From the NCBI RefSeq assembly GCF_001623525.1, contig NZ_CP015225.1:5468501-5532500 (forward strand): a stretch of DNA of 64,000 nt, read 5' to 3'. Source of the stretch: Pseudomonas fluorescens (GTDB lineage: Bacteria; Pseudomonadota; Gammaproteobacteria; Pseudomonadales; Pseudomonadaceae). The notes beneath the pieces are model-generated. The model did not search any database. It was given only the letters and a program-made list of their open reading frames with translations, and was not told the origin of the DNA. This document shows positions 16,764 through 26,039 of the stretch, one piece after another. Numbering within the stretch: the first letter of the stretch is position 1; each line of letters opens with the position of its first letter. A program made the translations under genes and the position numbers.

Positions 16764-17471
16764 TCAAAGCGAAGGCGCTTGCTGCCGCCGTTTCCATTGG
16801 CCCAGGCGCTGTTGCAGGTCAAGCGGGCTCAGGATCTGTTGCTGGCGGGCGCGGCTGAACAGGATCAGCGCCAGTTCTGCCGTGGCCAGGGCGTCGGCAC
16901 TGGCGTTATGGCGGTCGAAGACTTGCAGCTTGAACCAGTCGATCCACTCGTCCAGGCCCGACTTGCGCAGGTTGGCCTGGGGACAAAGCATCGGGGCCAG
17001 GTCCGCCACGTCGAGGAATGAATGCTGCAGGCGATAGCCCAAGTAGTCTTTCAAGGCGCGCCCGAGCATGTGGGAATCGAACGGCGCGTGAAAGGCCAGC
17101 AGCGGACTGTCGCCGACGAACTCCATGAACGCCAGCAGCGCCTCGGCCGGGTCGCTGCCGGCGGCAATGGCGCTGGGCGCCAGGCCATGGATCAGCACAC
17201 TGGGTCCGAGTTTCTGCTTATCGCATTGCAAGGTGCGTTCGAACTGCTGGCTGAAGTCGATGGCGCCGTCTTCGATGACCACCGCGCCGATGGACAGCAC
17301 CTGGTCCTTGTTCAGGTTCAATCCGGTGGTTTCCAGGTCCAGCACGACCCAGCGTTGTTCCCGCAGATCGCATTCACCCAAGGCTGAAGCCGTCGGCAGG
17401 CGTTCCAGGCGCCTCTGCATTTCTTCGGACAACATTGGTTGGGCTGGGCGCAACCAGGAAAAAATGCTCAC
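16764..17471 (-). CDS. DnaQ-like 3'-5' exonuclease (DEDDh)
   Basis: The 235-aa protein contains the DEDDh exonuclease motifs: Exo I VVLDLETTG (near residue 43), Exo II FHAPFDSHMLGRAL (near residue 125) and Exo III HNASADALATAEL (near residue 188). It resembles the PolC/DnaQ-type exonucleases found beside DUF294/CBS proteins in Pseudomonas. The GTG start at 17471 overlaps the stop of the upstream gene (GTGA), so the two are cotranslated. It probably acts on DNA or RNA 3' ends; substrate not known. Confidence 0.9.
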   Translation of the reverse strand: MSIFSWLRPAQPMLSEEMQRRLERLPTASALGECDLREQRWVVLDLETTGLNLNKDQVLSIGAVVIEDGAIDFSQQFERTLQCDKQKLGPSVLIHGLAPSAIAAGSDPAEALLAFMEFVGDSPLLAFHAPFDSHMLGRALKDYLGYRLQHSFLDVADLAPMLCPQANLRKSGLDEWIDWFKLQVFDRHNASADALATAELALILFSRARQQQILSPLDLQQRLGQWKRRQQAPSL

Positions 17472-19408
17472 AACTGATACCTCAGCGTCAGGCTGCTTTG
17501 CAGGCGTTGGGCCTGGCGCAGGGATTCGCGCAGGATGCGTCGGTCCAGATGGTTGAGGCTGTCGGGGTCGACGCGGTTGGAGTAGGGCAGGTTCTCGCGG
17601 GTTTGCAATTGATGTTGCTGCATGCGGGTCTGTTGAATGAAGTGATAGGCCTCTTCGTAGGCTGCGCCATCGAGCGGTTCGATCACTTGCTTGTCGACCA
17701 ATTGCCGCAAGCGCTCCAGGGTATTGTTGGCTTCGATGCCGTTGGCCAGCGCCAGCAGACGGGCGCCGTCGACGAAGGGCGTCAGGCCTTGCACTTTCAA
17801 ATCGAGGGTGGCTTTTTCGCCGTTCTTGCGACTCAGCACGAAATCCCTGAAGCGGCCCACGGGCGGGCGGTGGCGCAGGGCGTTTTCGGCCATCATGCGT
17901 TGGAACAAACGGTTATCGGCCACTTGATCGAGGATCTGCCGGCGCAACTGCTCGCAGCCTTGCTCATCGCCCCAGACCACCCGCAGGTCGAAATAGATGC
18001 TCGAGCCCAGCAGGTTTTCCGGGGTTGCTTCGCGAATGAATGCCGAAAAACGCCGGGCCCATTCAGCTCGGGACAGACACAGCTCGGGGTTGCCGGCCAT
18101 GATGTTGCCCTTGCACAAGGTGAAGCCGCACAAGGCCAGGCTCTGGTTGATCTGCTGGGCGATGGGCAGTAGCAGGCCGCGAATCTGCGCGGCATGGGCG
18201 GCGTCCCGGGCCTCGAACAAAATGCCGTTGTCCTGGTCGGTGTGCAGGGTTTGTTCGCGCCGGCCTTCACTGCCGAAGCACAGCCAACTGAACGGCACGC
18301 CTGGGTCACCTTTGTCGAGCAGGGTCAGCTCTATGACCCGGCATACGGTGTGATCGTTGAGCAGGGTGATGATGTGGGTGATCTGGGTCGATGACGCGCC
18401 GTGGGCCAGCATGCGTTCCACCAGTTGGCCGATCTCGCCGCGCAGGGCTACGAGGTTTTCCACCTTGGGCGCGTTGCGAATGGTCCGGGCCAGGTGCACC
18501 AGGTCGACACGCTGCAAGGAAAACAGATCGCGCTCCGACACCACGCCACACAGGCGTTGGTCCTTGACCAGGCAGACGTGGGCGATGTGCCGTTCGGTCA
18601 TGGCGATGGCCGCGTCGAAGGCGCTGTGGTCCGGCGAGAGGAAAAACGGTGCCTGAGTCATGTGTCCTACGATGGCTTGGGAAAAATCCCCGGCCCCATC
18701 GGCCACCACCTGCCGCAGGTCGCGCAAGGTGAAGATTCCCACCGGAGCTTTCTGTTCATTAACCACCACGATGCTGCCGACCTGCTGGTCGTGCATCAGC
18801 TTCACGGCTTCGCGCAGCGGCGTGTCCGGGCTGCAACTGACTGGATGGCGCATCGCCAGTTCGCCCAGCCGCGTGTTGAGGGAGTACTGGGTGCCCAGGG
18901 TTTGCGCAGACTTTTGCTGGACCTGTTGATTGACCTGGTCGAGCAGGCTGCTGACCCCGCGCAGGGCGAAGTCGCGAAACGGGCCGGACAGGGCGAACAG
19001 CTTGATGAAGGCCAGTTTGTTCAACTGCAGGCAGAACGTGTCTTCGCCGGCCCGGTGTTCGGTGCGCGTGGCCCGTTCGCCCAGCAGCGCGGCGAGGGGG
19101 AAACATTCGCCGGTGGTGATTTCGAAGGTCGTCTCGGTTCCACCCTTGGCCGTATGCGGACGTTCACCTACCACCCGGCCTTGCTTGACGATGTAAAAGT
19201 GCTCCACCGGGCCGTCGGCTGGTTTGATGATGGTTTCGCCCGGGGCATAAAAACGCAGCAGGCATTGCTCCACCAGATAGGCCAGGTGAGCGTTTTCCAT
19301 CTGGTTGAACGGTGGGAAACGCTGGAGAAACTGCAGTGTCCCCTGGATGTTTTGCAACACCGCGGTTTTCCCTGCCTGGGTGAAGGCGTCCGCTTTTTTC
19401 ATAACCAT
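17468..19408 (-). CDS. cNMP-binding/CBS/DUF294 nucleotidyltransferase-like protein
   Basis: The 646-aa protein has a cyclic-nucleotide-binding fold (residues ~25-140; RFYAPGETIIKPAD, IVKQGRVVGERP) and two CBS domains (~residues 180-235 and 245-305). A DUF294 nucleotidyltransferase core follows, with the pattern FGSEGRREQTLHTDQDNG (residues ~378-395), and a helical C-terminal domain. Family members are thought to be signal-regulated nucleotidyltransferases or protein-modifying enzymes. Both ATGs at 19408 and 19402 are possible starts. It overlaps the exonuclease gene by 4 bp. Confidence 0.9.
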   Translation of the reverse strand: MVMKKADAFTQAGKTAVLQNIQGTLQFLQRFPPFNQMENAHLAYLVEQCLLRFYAPGETIIKPADGPVEHFYIVKQGRVVGERPHTAKGGTETTFEITTGECFPLAALLGERATRTEHRAGEDTFCLQLNKLAFIKLFALSGPFRDFALRGVSSLLDQVNQQVQQKSAQTLGTQYSLNTRLGELAMRHPVSCSPDTPLREAVKLMHDQQVGSIVVVNEQKAPVGIFTLRDLRQVVADGAGDFSQAIVGHMTQAPFFLSPDHSAFDAAIAMTERHIAHVCLVKDQRLCGVVSERDLFSLQRVDLVHLARTIRNAPKVENLVALRGEIGQLVERMLAHGASSTQITHIITLLNDHTVCRVIELTLLDKGDPGVPFSWLCFGSEGRREQTLHTDQDNGILFEARDAAHAAQIRGLLLPIAQQINQSLALCGFTLCKGNIMAGNPELCLSRAEWARRFSAFIREATPENLLGSSIYFDLRVVWGDEQGCEQLRRQILDQVADNRLFQRMMAENALRHRPPVGRFRDFVLSRKNGEKATLDLKVQGLTPFVDGARLLALANGIEANNTLERLRQLVDKQVIEPLDGAAYEEAYHFIQQTRMQQHQLQTRENLPYSNRVDPDSLNHLDRRILRESLRQAQRLQSSLTLRYQL

Positions 19409-19660
19409 TACGCAGTCTTTTTTGAATTGTTGTGGTCGATCTGTTCTCCCATGGTCGGCCCCTCAGAGCGGGGTGCCCATTGGACGTAAGTCTAGGTCGC
19501 GGCCTAGGGGTGAACTTACGGAAAAAACCTACGCCAGGCGTCAGAAAAATCTTCATTAAATGTTCTTGGAAAAAAATCCGACGAAGTGCACATTGAAGCG
19601 CCGCAGAACGATGTCTGACCACTGTGCCAGGGGATCGATTTAAAGAACGTAGAGAGCACC

Positions 19661-20107
19661 ATGTCCGACCACGATATTTTGAGTGACGCCGAGCGCGAGG
19701 CGCTGAGTGCCGTCATGCTGGAACCCGACCTGCCGCCGCAGCGCGTCTTGATCGTCGATGACGACAAGGACGCTCGTGAGCTGCTGTCGGAGATCCTGGC
19801 GTTGGACGGGATTCACTGCATGACCGCCGCCAGTGGTGAAACGGCACTCAAGATGCTGGAAACCAAGCCATCGATCGGCCTGTTGATCACCGACCTGCGG
19901 ATGGGCAATGTTGATGGGCTGGAACTTATTCGCCTGGTGCGCGAGTCTCCGCGGGCGGCGCTGCCGATCATCATCGTATCGGGCGATGCCGACGTGAAGG
20001 ACGCCATCGAAGCCATGCACCTGAGCGTGGTGGACTTTCTGCTCAAGCCGATCGATACCGACAAGTTGCTGGGGTTGGTCAAGCATGAGTTGGGGATGGA
20101 TCTCTAG
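19661..20107 (+). CDS. Stand-alone response-regulator receiver protein
   Basis: The 148-aa protein consists of a short N-terminal extension (~27 residues) and one CheY-like receiver domain. It shows VLIVDDDKDARELL (acidic pair), the phospho-acceptor Asp in LLITDLRMGNVDG, the switch SGDAD, and the conserved Lys in FLLKPID. No output domain follows. No kinase gene is adjacent, so its partner is unknown. It converges on glcB, with a shared terminator between. Confidence 0.9.
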   Translation: MSDHDILSDAEREALSAVMLEPDLPPQRVLIVDDDKDARELLSEILALDGIHCMTAASGETALKMLETKPSIGLLITDLRMGNVDGLELIRLVRESPRAALPIIIVSGDADVKDAIEAMHLSVVDFLLKPIDTDKLLGLVKHELGMDL

Positions 20108-20140
20108 CCTGTCGTGAGAATGGCGCTATCGGGTGCTTTT

Positions 20141-20258
20141 GTGGCGAGGGAGCTTGCTCCCGCTCGGTTGCTCAGCGACCGCAGTGCAGGTCAATAAGAT
20201 TCCGAACGCTGGAAAAGGGTCTGCTTCGCAGCCCAGCGGGAGCAAGCTCCCTCGCCAC
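20141..20258. repeat. REPIN, family A
   Basis: GTGGCGAGGGAGCTTGCTCC and its inverse lie ~70 bp apart with a CAGCGACC/GCTTCGCAGC spacer. It is located between the receiver gene and its terminator. Confidence 0.9.
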
Positions 20259-20288
20259 AAAAGCGCTCATGTATTTGCAAATGAAAAA

Positions 20289-20316
20289 GCCCTGATCTTT
20301 CGATCAGGGCTTTTTT
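20289..20316. terminator. Bidirectional rho-independent terminator
   Basis: GCCCTGATC and GATCAGGGC form a 9-bp stem with a TTTC loop, with an A-run before and a T6 run after. It can end transcription from the receiver gene on the plus strand and from glcB on the minus strand. Confidence 0.85.
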
Positions 20317-20335
20317 CGTTGTCACGGCTGCTCAA

Positions 20336-22513
20336 TCACAACCCATTGGCTGCCTTGAACTCACGACGACGACGGTGCAACACCGGCTCGGTGTAGCCGT
20401 TAGGCTGCTTCGTGCCTTCGATCACCAGCTCGACCGCCGCCTGGAAGGCGATGTTGCGGTCGAAGTCTGGTGCCAGCGGACGGTACAGCGGGTCGCTGGC
20501 GTTCTGGCGGTCGACCACCGGCGCCATGCGCTTGAGGCTTTCCATCACCTGGTCTTGGGTAACGATGCCATGGCGCAGCCAGTTGGCGATGTGCTGGCTG
20601 GAGATACGCAGCGTCGCACGGTCTTCCATCAGGCCGATGTCGTTGATGTCCGGCACCTTGGAGCAGCCCACGCCCTGGTCGATCCAGCGCACCACGTAGC
20701 CAAGGATGCCCTGGGCATTGTTGTCCAGTTCGTTCTTGATCTGCTCCGGCGTCCAGTTCGGGTTGACGGCCAGCGGGATGGTCAGGATGTCGTCCACCGA
20801 TGCTCGCGCGCGCTTGGCCAGCTCGGCCTGGCGGGCGAACACGTCGACCTTGTGATAATGCAGCGCGTGCAGGGCCGCGGCGGTCGGCGAGGGAACCCAT
20901 GCGGTGTTGGCGCCGGCCAGCGGATGAGCGATTTTCTGTTCGAGCATCGCCGCCATCAGGTCCGGCATCGCCCACATGCCCTTGCCGATTTGCGCACGGC
21001 CTTGCAGGCCGGTGCTCAAGCCGATGTCGACGTTCCAGTTCTCATACGCGCCGATCCACTTCTCGGCTTTCATGTCGGCCTTGCGCACCATCGGGCCGGC
21101 TTCCATGGAGGTGTGGATTTCGTCGCCGGTACGGTCGAGGAAGCCGGTGTTGATGAACACCACGCGCTCGCTGGCGGCCTTGATGCAGGCCTTGAGGTTG
21201 ACCGTGGTACGGCGTTCCTCGTCCATGATCCCGACCTTGAGGGTATTGCGCGGCAGGTTCAGTACGTCTTCGACACGGCCGAACAGCTCGTTGGTGAACG
21301 CAGCTTCTTCCGGACCGTGCATCTTCGGCTTGACGATGTACACCGAACCGGTGCGGCTGTTGCGACGGCTGGTGTTGCCGTTGAGGCTGTGGATCGCTGC
21401 CAGGCTGGTGATCAGGCCGTCGAGAATACCTTCCGGCACTTCGTTGCCGTGCTGGTCCAGGATCGCGTCGATGGTCATCAGGTGGCCGACGTTACGCACG
21501 AACAACAGCGAGCGGCCGTGCAGGGTCACGCTCGAACCGTCGACGGCGGTGTAGACACGGTCGGGGTTCATGGTGCGGGTGAACGTCTGGCCGCCTTTGG
21601 CGACTTCTTCAGCCAGATCGCCTTTCATCAGGCCGAGCCAGTTGCGGTAGATCACCACTTTGTCATCGGCATCGACGGCGGCGACCGAGTCTTCGCAGTC
21701 CATGATGGTGGTCAGCGCGGCTTCCATCAGGATGTCTTTGACGCCAGCGGCGTCAGTCTGGCCGACCGGGGTGCTGGCATCGATCTGGATTTCGAAGTGC
21801 AGGCCGTTGTGTTTCAACAGCACGGTGGTCGGTGCCGAGGCATCGCCCTGGAAGCCGATCAACTGGGCATCGTCACGCAGGCCGCTGTTGCTGCCGCCCT
21901 TGAGGGTGACCACCAGTTTGCCGTCGACGATTTTGTAAGCAATGGAGTCGACATGGGAGCCGGCCGCCAGGGGCGCGGCTTCGTCGAGGAAGGCACGGGC
22001 GAAGGCGATGACCTTGTCGCCGCGGACCTTGTTGTAGCCTTTGCCTTTTTCCGCGCCATCGGCTTCGCTGATGGCATCGGTGCCGTACAGCGCGTCATAC
22101 AGCGAACCCCAGCGGGCGTTCGATGCGTTGAGGGCGAAGCGGGCGTTCATCACCGGCACCACCAGCTGCGGGCCGGCCATGCGGGCGATTTCGTCATCGA
22201 CGTTTTGGGTCGTAGCCTGGAAATCCGCCGCTTCTGGCAGCAGGTATCCAATGTCTTGCAGGAAGGCTTTGTAAGCCACGGCGTCGTGGGCCTGGCCAGT
22301 ACGGGCCTGGTGCCAGGCATCGATCCGCGCCTGGAAATCATCGCGTTTGGCGAGTAGGGCTTTGTTCTTCGGCGCCAGGTCGTGGATGACCTTGTCGGCA
22401 CCGGCCCAGAACGCGTCGGCGGTGAGGCCGGTTCCGGGAATGGCTTCGTTATTCACGAAGTCGAACAGGACTTTGGCGACCTGCAGGCCACCGACTTGAA
22501 CGTGTTCAGTCAT
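20336..22513 (-). CDS. glcB: Malate synthase G
   Basis: The 725-aa enzyme has the full length of malate synthase G and family blocks such as [17 protein letters not shown] (catalytic and Mg-binding acidic region), [23 protein letters not shown], and [17 protein letters not shown]. It condenses glyoxylate with acetyl-CoA to malate in the glyoxylate shunt. The start MTEHVQVGG at 22513 fits the family better than the in-frame ATG at 22525. Single gene ending at a bidirectional terminator. Confidence 0.97.
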   Translation of the reverse strand: MTEHVQVGGLQVAKVLFDFVNNEAIPGTGLTADAFWAGADKVIHDLAPKNKALLAKRDDFQARIDAWHQARTGQAHDAVAYKAFLQDIGYLLPEAADFQATTQNVDDEIARMAGPQLVVPVMNARFALNASNARWGSLYDALYGTDAISEADGAEKGKGYNKVRGDKVIAFARAFLDEAAPLAAGSHVDSIAYKIVDGKLVVTLKGGSNSGLRDDAQLIGFQGDASAPTTVLLKHNGLHFEIQIDASTPVGQTDAAGVKDILMEAALTTIMDCEDSVAAVDADDKVVIYRNWLGLMKGDLAEEVAKGGQTFTRTMNPDRVYTAVDGSSVTLHGRSLLFVRNVGHLMTIDAILDQHGNEVPEGILDGLITSLAAIHSLNGNTSRRNSRTGSVYIVKPKMHGPEEAAFTNELFGRVEDVLNLPRNTLKVGIMDEERRTTVNLKACIKAASERVVFINTGFLDRTGDEIHTSMEAGPMVRKADMKAEKWIGAYENWNVDIGLSTGLQGRAQIGKGMWAMPDLMAAMLEQKIAHPLAGANTAWVPSPTAAALHALHYHKVDVFARQAELAKRARASVDDILTIPLAVNPNWTPEQIKNELDNNAQGILGYVVRWIDQGVGCSKVPDINDIGLMEDRATLRISSQHIANWLRHGIVTQDQVMESLKRMAPVVDRQNASDPLYRPLAPDFDRNIAFQAAVELVIEGTKQPNGYTEPVLHRRRREFKAANGL

Positions 22514-22525
22514 TGCTTGCCTCAC

Positions 22526-23025
22526 TCTGCTCAGCTATTTCGCTTTTCAGCTCTTCGATTTTGACAATGAAGCCTCGGGACATTTAAAGCACAAACCCCG
22601 GAACCAGTACATGCCATCGCTGGCGGCTGGGTGGTAAGCCTTGCTGACGGGGCTTTTCAGGGATGCGACTGCGCCTTAAGCAGACATCGGTACAACGTTA
22701 TGTAGTGCTCGCTGCGGCATACTACATGATCAATTGCGGTTGTGAAAATTAGACTAATTGCGTCGTTCCGCGACCGACTAAAGCAGTACAGTCACGACGC
22801 GGTAGCGGATGTTCTCAAAAAAACGGATCATTGTTCCAGATAAATCTAATTAATGTACACATTTACCGTGGCGAGGGAGCTTGCTCCCGCTGGAGTGCGA
22901 AGCGCTCCCCTGTTTAGGGGGCTACTGCGTAGTCCAGCGGGAGCAAGCTCCCTCGCCACGAAAGCAGGGCGGTGCCGATTCATGGCTTGCCTATACTGTC
23001 CCTTCCCCAACAAGAGGACTGCGCC
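22526..23025. other. 500-bp intergenic region with REPIN
   Basis: This space holds the glcB promoter region (22526-22860, no clear operator recognised), a REPIN at 22868-22959, and the leader of the ACT-domain gene. I see no credible gene. Confidence 0.5.
22868..22959. repeat. REPIN, family A
   Basis: GTGGCGAGGGAGCTTGCTCC and its inverse flank a spacer with GGAGTGCGAAGCGCTCC, itself palindromic. Confidence 0.9.
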
Positions 23026-23544
23026 ATGGACCACCTCGTCATCACTGTTTTCGCCCCGGACAAGCCCGGGCAGGTCGAGCGCATTGCCGATTGCATCGCC
23101 GACCACGGCGGTAACTGGCTGGAAAGCCGCATGTCGCGCCTGGCTGGGCAGTTTGCCGGGATCTTGCGAATCGGCGCTCCCGCCGAGGCCCATGAGGAAC
23201 TGATCGAAGCCTTGCAGGGGCTATCGACTTACGACATCCGCGTGTTGATCGCTGAAAGCGCCCTCGAGGAGTCCTGCACCTGGAAACCCATCACCATGGA
23301 GCTGGTGGGCAACGACCGTCCCGGCATAGTGAGGGACATCACCCGGCTGTTGAGCGAGCGGGGCGTCAATGTCGAGCGTCTGGTGACTTACGTCCGGCCG
23401 GCGCCGATGAGCAGCGAGCTGCTGTTCCACGCCGAAGCGATCCTGGGGGTGCCCTTGACCCTGTCGCTGGAGACGTTGCAGGAACGCCTGGAGACCCTGG
23501 CCGATGAGTTGATGGTGGAGCTCAAGCTCAGCGACGAAGCGTGA
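23026..23544 (+). CDS. Double-ACT-domain regulator, GcvR family
   Basis: The 172-aa protein has two ACT domains: residues ~4-75 (LVITVFAPDKPGQVERIADCIADHGGNW) and ~88-165 (ITMELVGNDRPGIVRDITRLLSERGVNVE). This is the layout of GcvR, the glycine-binding anti-activator of the glycine cleavage system, and its Pseudomonas relatives. It has no DNA-binding domain, so it probably acts by protein contact. An AAGAGG site precedes the ATG at 23026. Confidence 0.85.
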   Translation: MDHLVITVFAPDKPGQVERIADCIADHGGNWLESRMSRLAGQFAGILRIGAPAEAHEELIEALQGLSTYDIRVLIAESALEESCTWKPITMELVGNDRPGIVRDITRLLSERGVNVERLVTYVRPAPMSSELLFHAEAILGVPLTLSLETLQERLETLADELMVELKLSDEA

Positions 23545-23576
23545 CGAAGGTTATCCAAGGAAAAACTGCGCCTGCC

Positions 23577-23698
23577 TGTGGATAACCTGTAGAGACCCGG
23601 CTCCAGCCCAAGCCCGCCGGGCCTCGGCGAGGAATGCTCAAAAAATCATCAGTTTTCAAGGGCTTGTGCACAAACGGCGGGGATCACGCTGTGGATAA
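23577..23698. promoter_or_regulatory. Two perfect DnaA-box sequences
   Basis: TGTGGATAA occurs at 23577-23585 and 23690-23698 in the same orientation, and a near match (TTATCCAAG) starts at 23551. They lie in the ~215-bp space between the ACT-domain gene and rarD. Perfect 9-mers of this kind bind DnaA; a functional role here is only a possibility. Confidence 0.35.
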
Positions 23699-23761
23699 CC
23701 TTGGGAAGGATGAGCGCAGGCCACGCCAGACGTGGCCTGTAGAAGGTTGTGCGTTTTTTGA

Positions 23762-24649
23762 TCAGCTGCGCCGACGCATGCTGATCACCGCATCGACGCT
23801 GTACACCGCCAGCCCGGCCCAGATAAACAGGAACGCCACCAGTGTGCTGGACGACAGGTGCTCACCAAACAGCATCACGGCGAGCAGCAGCACCAGCGTC
23901 GGCGCGATGTACTGGAGAAAACCGATGGTAGTGTAGGGCAAATGCCGTGTTGCGGCGTTGAAGCACACCAACGGCACCAGCGTCACGGGGCCTGCCGCCA
24001 CCAGCCACCAGGCTTCGGAGGTGGTCCAGAATGCCGCCTGGGCACTGGTGGCCGTGGGATTGAACAGTAACCAGGCGATGGCGATCGGCACCAGCATCCA
24101 GGTTTCTACCACCAGCCCCGGCAATGCCTTGACCGGTGCCTGCTTGCGGATCAACCCGTAGAAGCCGAAGGTCAGCGCCAGCACCAGTGACACCCAGGGC
24201 AGGCTGCCCACTTGCCAGACCTGCTGCGCCACGCCGACCGCCGCCAAACCCACCGCCAACCATTGCATGCGGCGCAGGCGCTCGCCGAGGATCAACATGC
24301 CCAGCAATACGTTCACCAGCGGGTTGATGTAGTAACCCAGGCTGGCTTCGAGCATGCGCTCGTTGTTCACCGCCCAGACGTAGGTCAGCCAGTTGGCTGC
24401 GATCAGCGTCCCGCTCAGGGCGAGGATAGCCAGGCGCTGTGGGTTGTCCCGCAGTTCGCGCCACCAGCCCGGGTGTTTCCAGACCAGCAGCAACGCCGCG
24501 CCGAACAGGGCCGACCACAGCACCCGATGGATGATGATCTCCACCGACGGCACGCTGGCGATGGCCTTGAAGTAGATCGGGAACAGACCCCAGATGATGT
24601 AGGCACTCAGGCCCAGGATATACCCGCGACGCGGGTTGGCGGCTTGCAT
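23762..24649 (-). CDS. rarD: EamA-family transporter RarD
   Basis: The 295-aa protein has ten predicted membrane helices and the RarD signature region (GLSAYIIWGLFPIYFKAIASVPSVEIIIHRVLWS). The duplicated EamA domains span residues ~10-145 and ~155-290. RarD proteins are inner-membrane permeases linked in name to chloramphenicol sensitivity; the substrate is not settled. Single gene, reading toward the DnaA-box region. Confidence 0.92.
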   Translation of the reverse strand: MQAANPRRGYILGLSAYIIWGLFPIYFKAIASVPSVEIIIHRVLWSALFGAALLLVWKHPGWWRELRDNPQRLAILALSGTLIAANWLTYVWAVNNERMLEASLGYYINPLVNVLLGMLILGERLRRMQWLAVGLAAVGVAQQVWQVGSLPWVSLVLALTFGFYGLIRKQAPVKALPGLVVETWMLVPIAIAWLLFNPTATSAQAAFWTTSEAWWLVAAGPVTLVPLVCFNAATRHLPYTTIGFLQYIAPTLVLLLAVMLFGEHLSSSTLVAFLFIWAGLAVYSVDAVISMRRRS

Positions 24650-24745
24650 GCAGAATCCTTGCTTAGGCAGCTAACAAAGGCGTGATTGTAAGGAGATTTG
24701 TCGGGTCGTGCTGTGAACCTTTGTGAGCGTTTCACTGCAATTCCT

Positions 24746-24834
24746 TGCGGGAGCGAGCTTGCTCGCGATAGCGGTGGATCAGTCGACAAGGGCGTCGAAT
24801 GTTCGATCGCAATCGCGAGCAAGCTCGCTCCCAC
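24746..24834. repeat. REPIN, family B
   Basis: GGGAGCGAGCTTGCTCGCGA and TCGCGAGCAAGCTCGCTCCC face each other across ~45 bp. It lies between the rarD start and the srkA end. Confidence 0.88.
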
Positions 24835-24853
24835 AGGGGATCCGCGGTGGTCG

Positions 24854-25828
24854 TCAGAACAGCTTCAACGGCTCTTCATTGAGCGCCGCCAGTTGCTCGC
24901 GCAACGCCAATACCTGGTCGCCCCAGTAACGTTCGCTGCCGAACCACGGGAAGCTGCGGGGGAAGGCCGGGTCGTCCCAGCGCCGCGCCAGCCAGGCGCT
25001 GTAGTGCATCAGGCGCAGGGCCCGCAGTGGCTCGATCAGTGCCAGTTCTCGCGGGTCGAAGTCGTGGAACTCTCGGTAGCCGTCCATCAGTTCCGACAGT
25101 TGGCCCAGGCATTCCTGGCGATCGCCGGCGAGCATCATCCACAAATCCTGCACCGCCGGGCCCATGCGGCAGTCGTCCAAGTCGACGATGTGGAACACCT
25201 CGTCGCGGCACATCATGTTGCCGGGGTGGCAATCGCCGTGCATGCGGATGTTCTTGTGGGGCGTGGCGGCGTAGACCTCTTCGACACGCTTGAGCAGATC
25301 CCTGGCCACCGACTCGTAGGCCGGCAGCAGGCTACGAGGGACGAAGCCGCTTGCCAGCACAGTGGCCAGTGAATCGTGGCCGAAGTTCTTCACGGCCAAG
25401 GCTTCACGATGCTCGAACGGACGGGTCGCCCCGACCGCGTGCAGGCGCCCGAGCAATTGTCCCAGGCGATAGAGCTGATCGAGGTTGCCCGGCTCCGGTG
25501 CACGGCCGCCGCGACGAGGAAACAGGGTGAAACGAAACCCGGCGTGTTCGTGCAGGCTGGTGCCGTTGTGGATCAGCGGCGCCACCACCGGCACTTCGTA
25601 TTCGGCCAGCTCGAAGGTGAAGCTGTGCTCTTCCAGGATCGCTTCGTTGGTCCAGCGCTGAGGGCGATAGAACTTGGCGATCAGCGGCTCGGAATCCTCG
25701 ATGCCGACCTGATAGACGCGGTTCTCGTAGCTGTTGAGGGCCAACACGCGGGCGTCGCTGAGGAAACCGATGCTTTCAACGGCATCGAGTACCAGGTCGG
25801 GCGTGAGGGTTTCAAACGGATGGGACAT
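24854..25828 (-). CDS. srkA: Stress-response Ser/Thr kinase SrkA (YihE)
   Basis: The 324-aa kinase belongs to the APH-like fold. It has a nucleotide-binding N-lobe (NRVYQVGIEDSEPLIAKFYRP), the catalytic loop HGDCHPGNMM (Asp and Asn, near residue 200) and the metal-binding IVDLDDCRMGP. This is characteristic of SrkA/YihE, which protects against stress-induced death by phosphorylating proteins. The ATG at 25828 has a good AGGAGTC site; longer upstream readings run into the REPIN. Confidence 0.95.
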   Translation of the reverse strand: MSHPFETLTPDLVLDAVESIGFLSDARVLALNSYENRVYQVGIEDSEPLIAKFYRPQRWTNEAILEEHSFTFELAEYEVPVVAPLIHNGTSLHEHAGFRFTLFPRRGGRAPEPGNLDQLYRLGQLLGRLHAVGATRPFEHREALAVKNFGHDSLATVLASGFVPRSLLPAYESVARDLLKRVEEVYAATPHKNIRMHGDCHPGNMMCRDEVFHIVDLDDCRMGPAVQDLWMMLAGDRQECLGQLSELMDGYREFHDFDPRELALIEPLRALRLMHYSAWLARRWDDPAFPRSFPWFGSERYWGDQVLALREQLAALNEEPLKLF

Positions 25829-25918
25829 GCTGACTCCTGCGCAGCGGCAGGGCTGCCGCGTCCGGCCCAGCATGGTAGCGCAAAGCAGCCTGGATTGATC
25901 GGTGAGACTTGCATCGTT

Positions 25919-26009
25919 GTGGCGAGGGAGCTTGCGCCCGAGTGGGTGCGAAGCGCCCATAGAAGAAGGGGGCGCTGCGCAACCCAGCGGGAGCAAGCTC
26001 CCTCGCCAC
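25919..26009. repeat. REPIN, family A
   Basis: GTGGCGAGGGAGCTTGCGCC pairs with GCGGGAGCAAGCTCCCTCGC across a short spacer. It lies between srkA and the PhoX-type gene. Confidence 0.9.
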
Positions 26010-26039
26010 GAAGTGTTATGTCCCCGGTCCAGACAAGGG

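Noticed and set aside
20375..22357. 660-aa open frame on the plus strand opposite glcB
   Set aside because: It is the antisense of malate synthase, with GC-driven lack of stops and no recognisable domain; similar shadows lie opposite the PhoX-type gene and the first acyl-CoA dehydrogenase.
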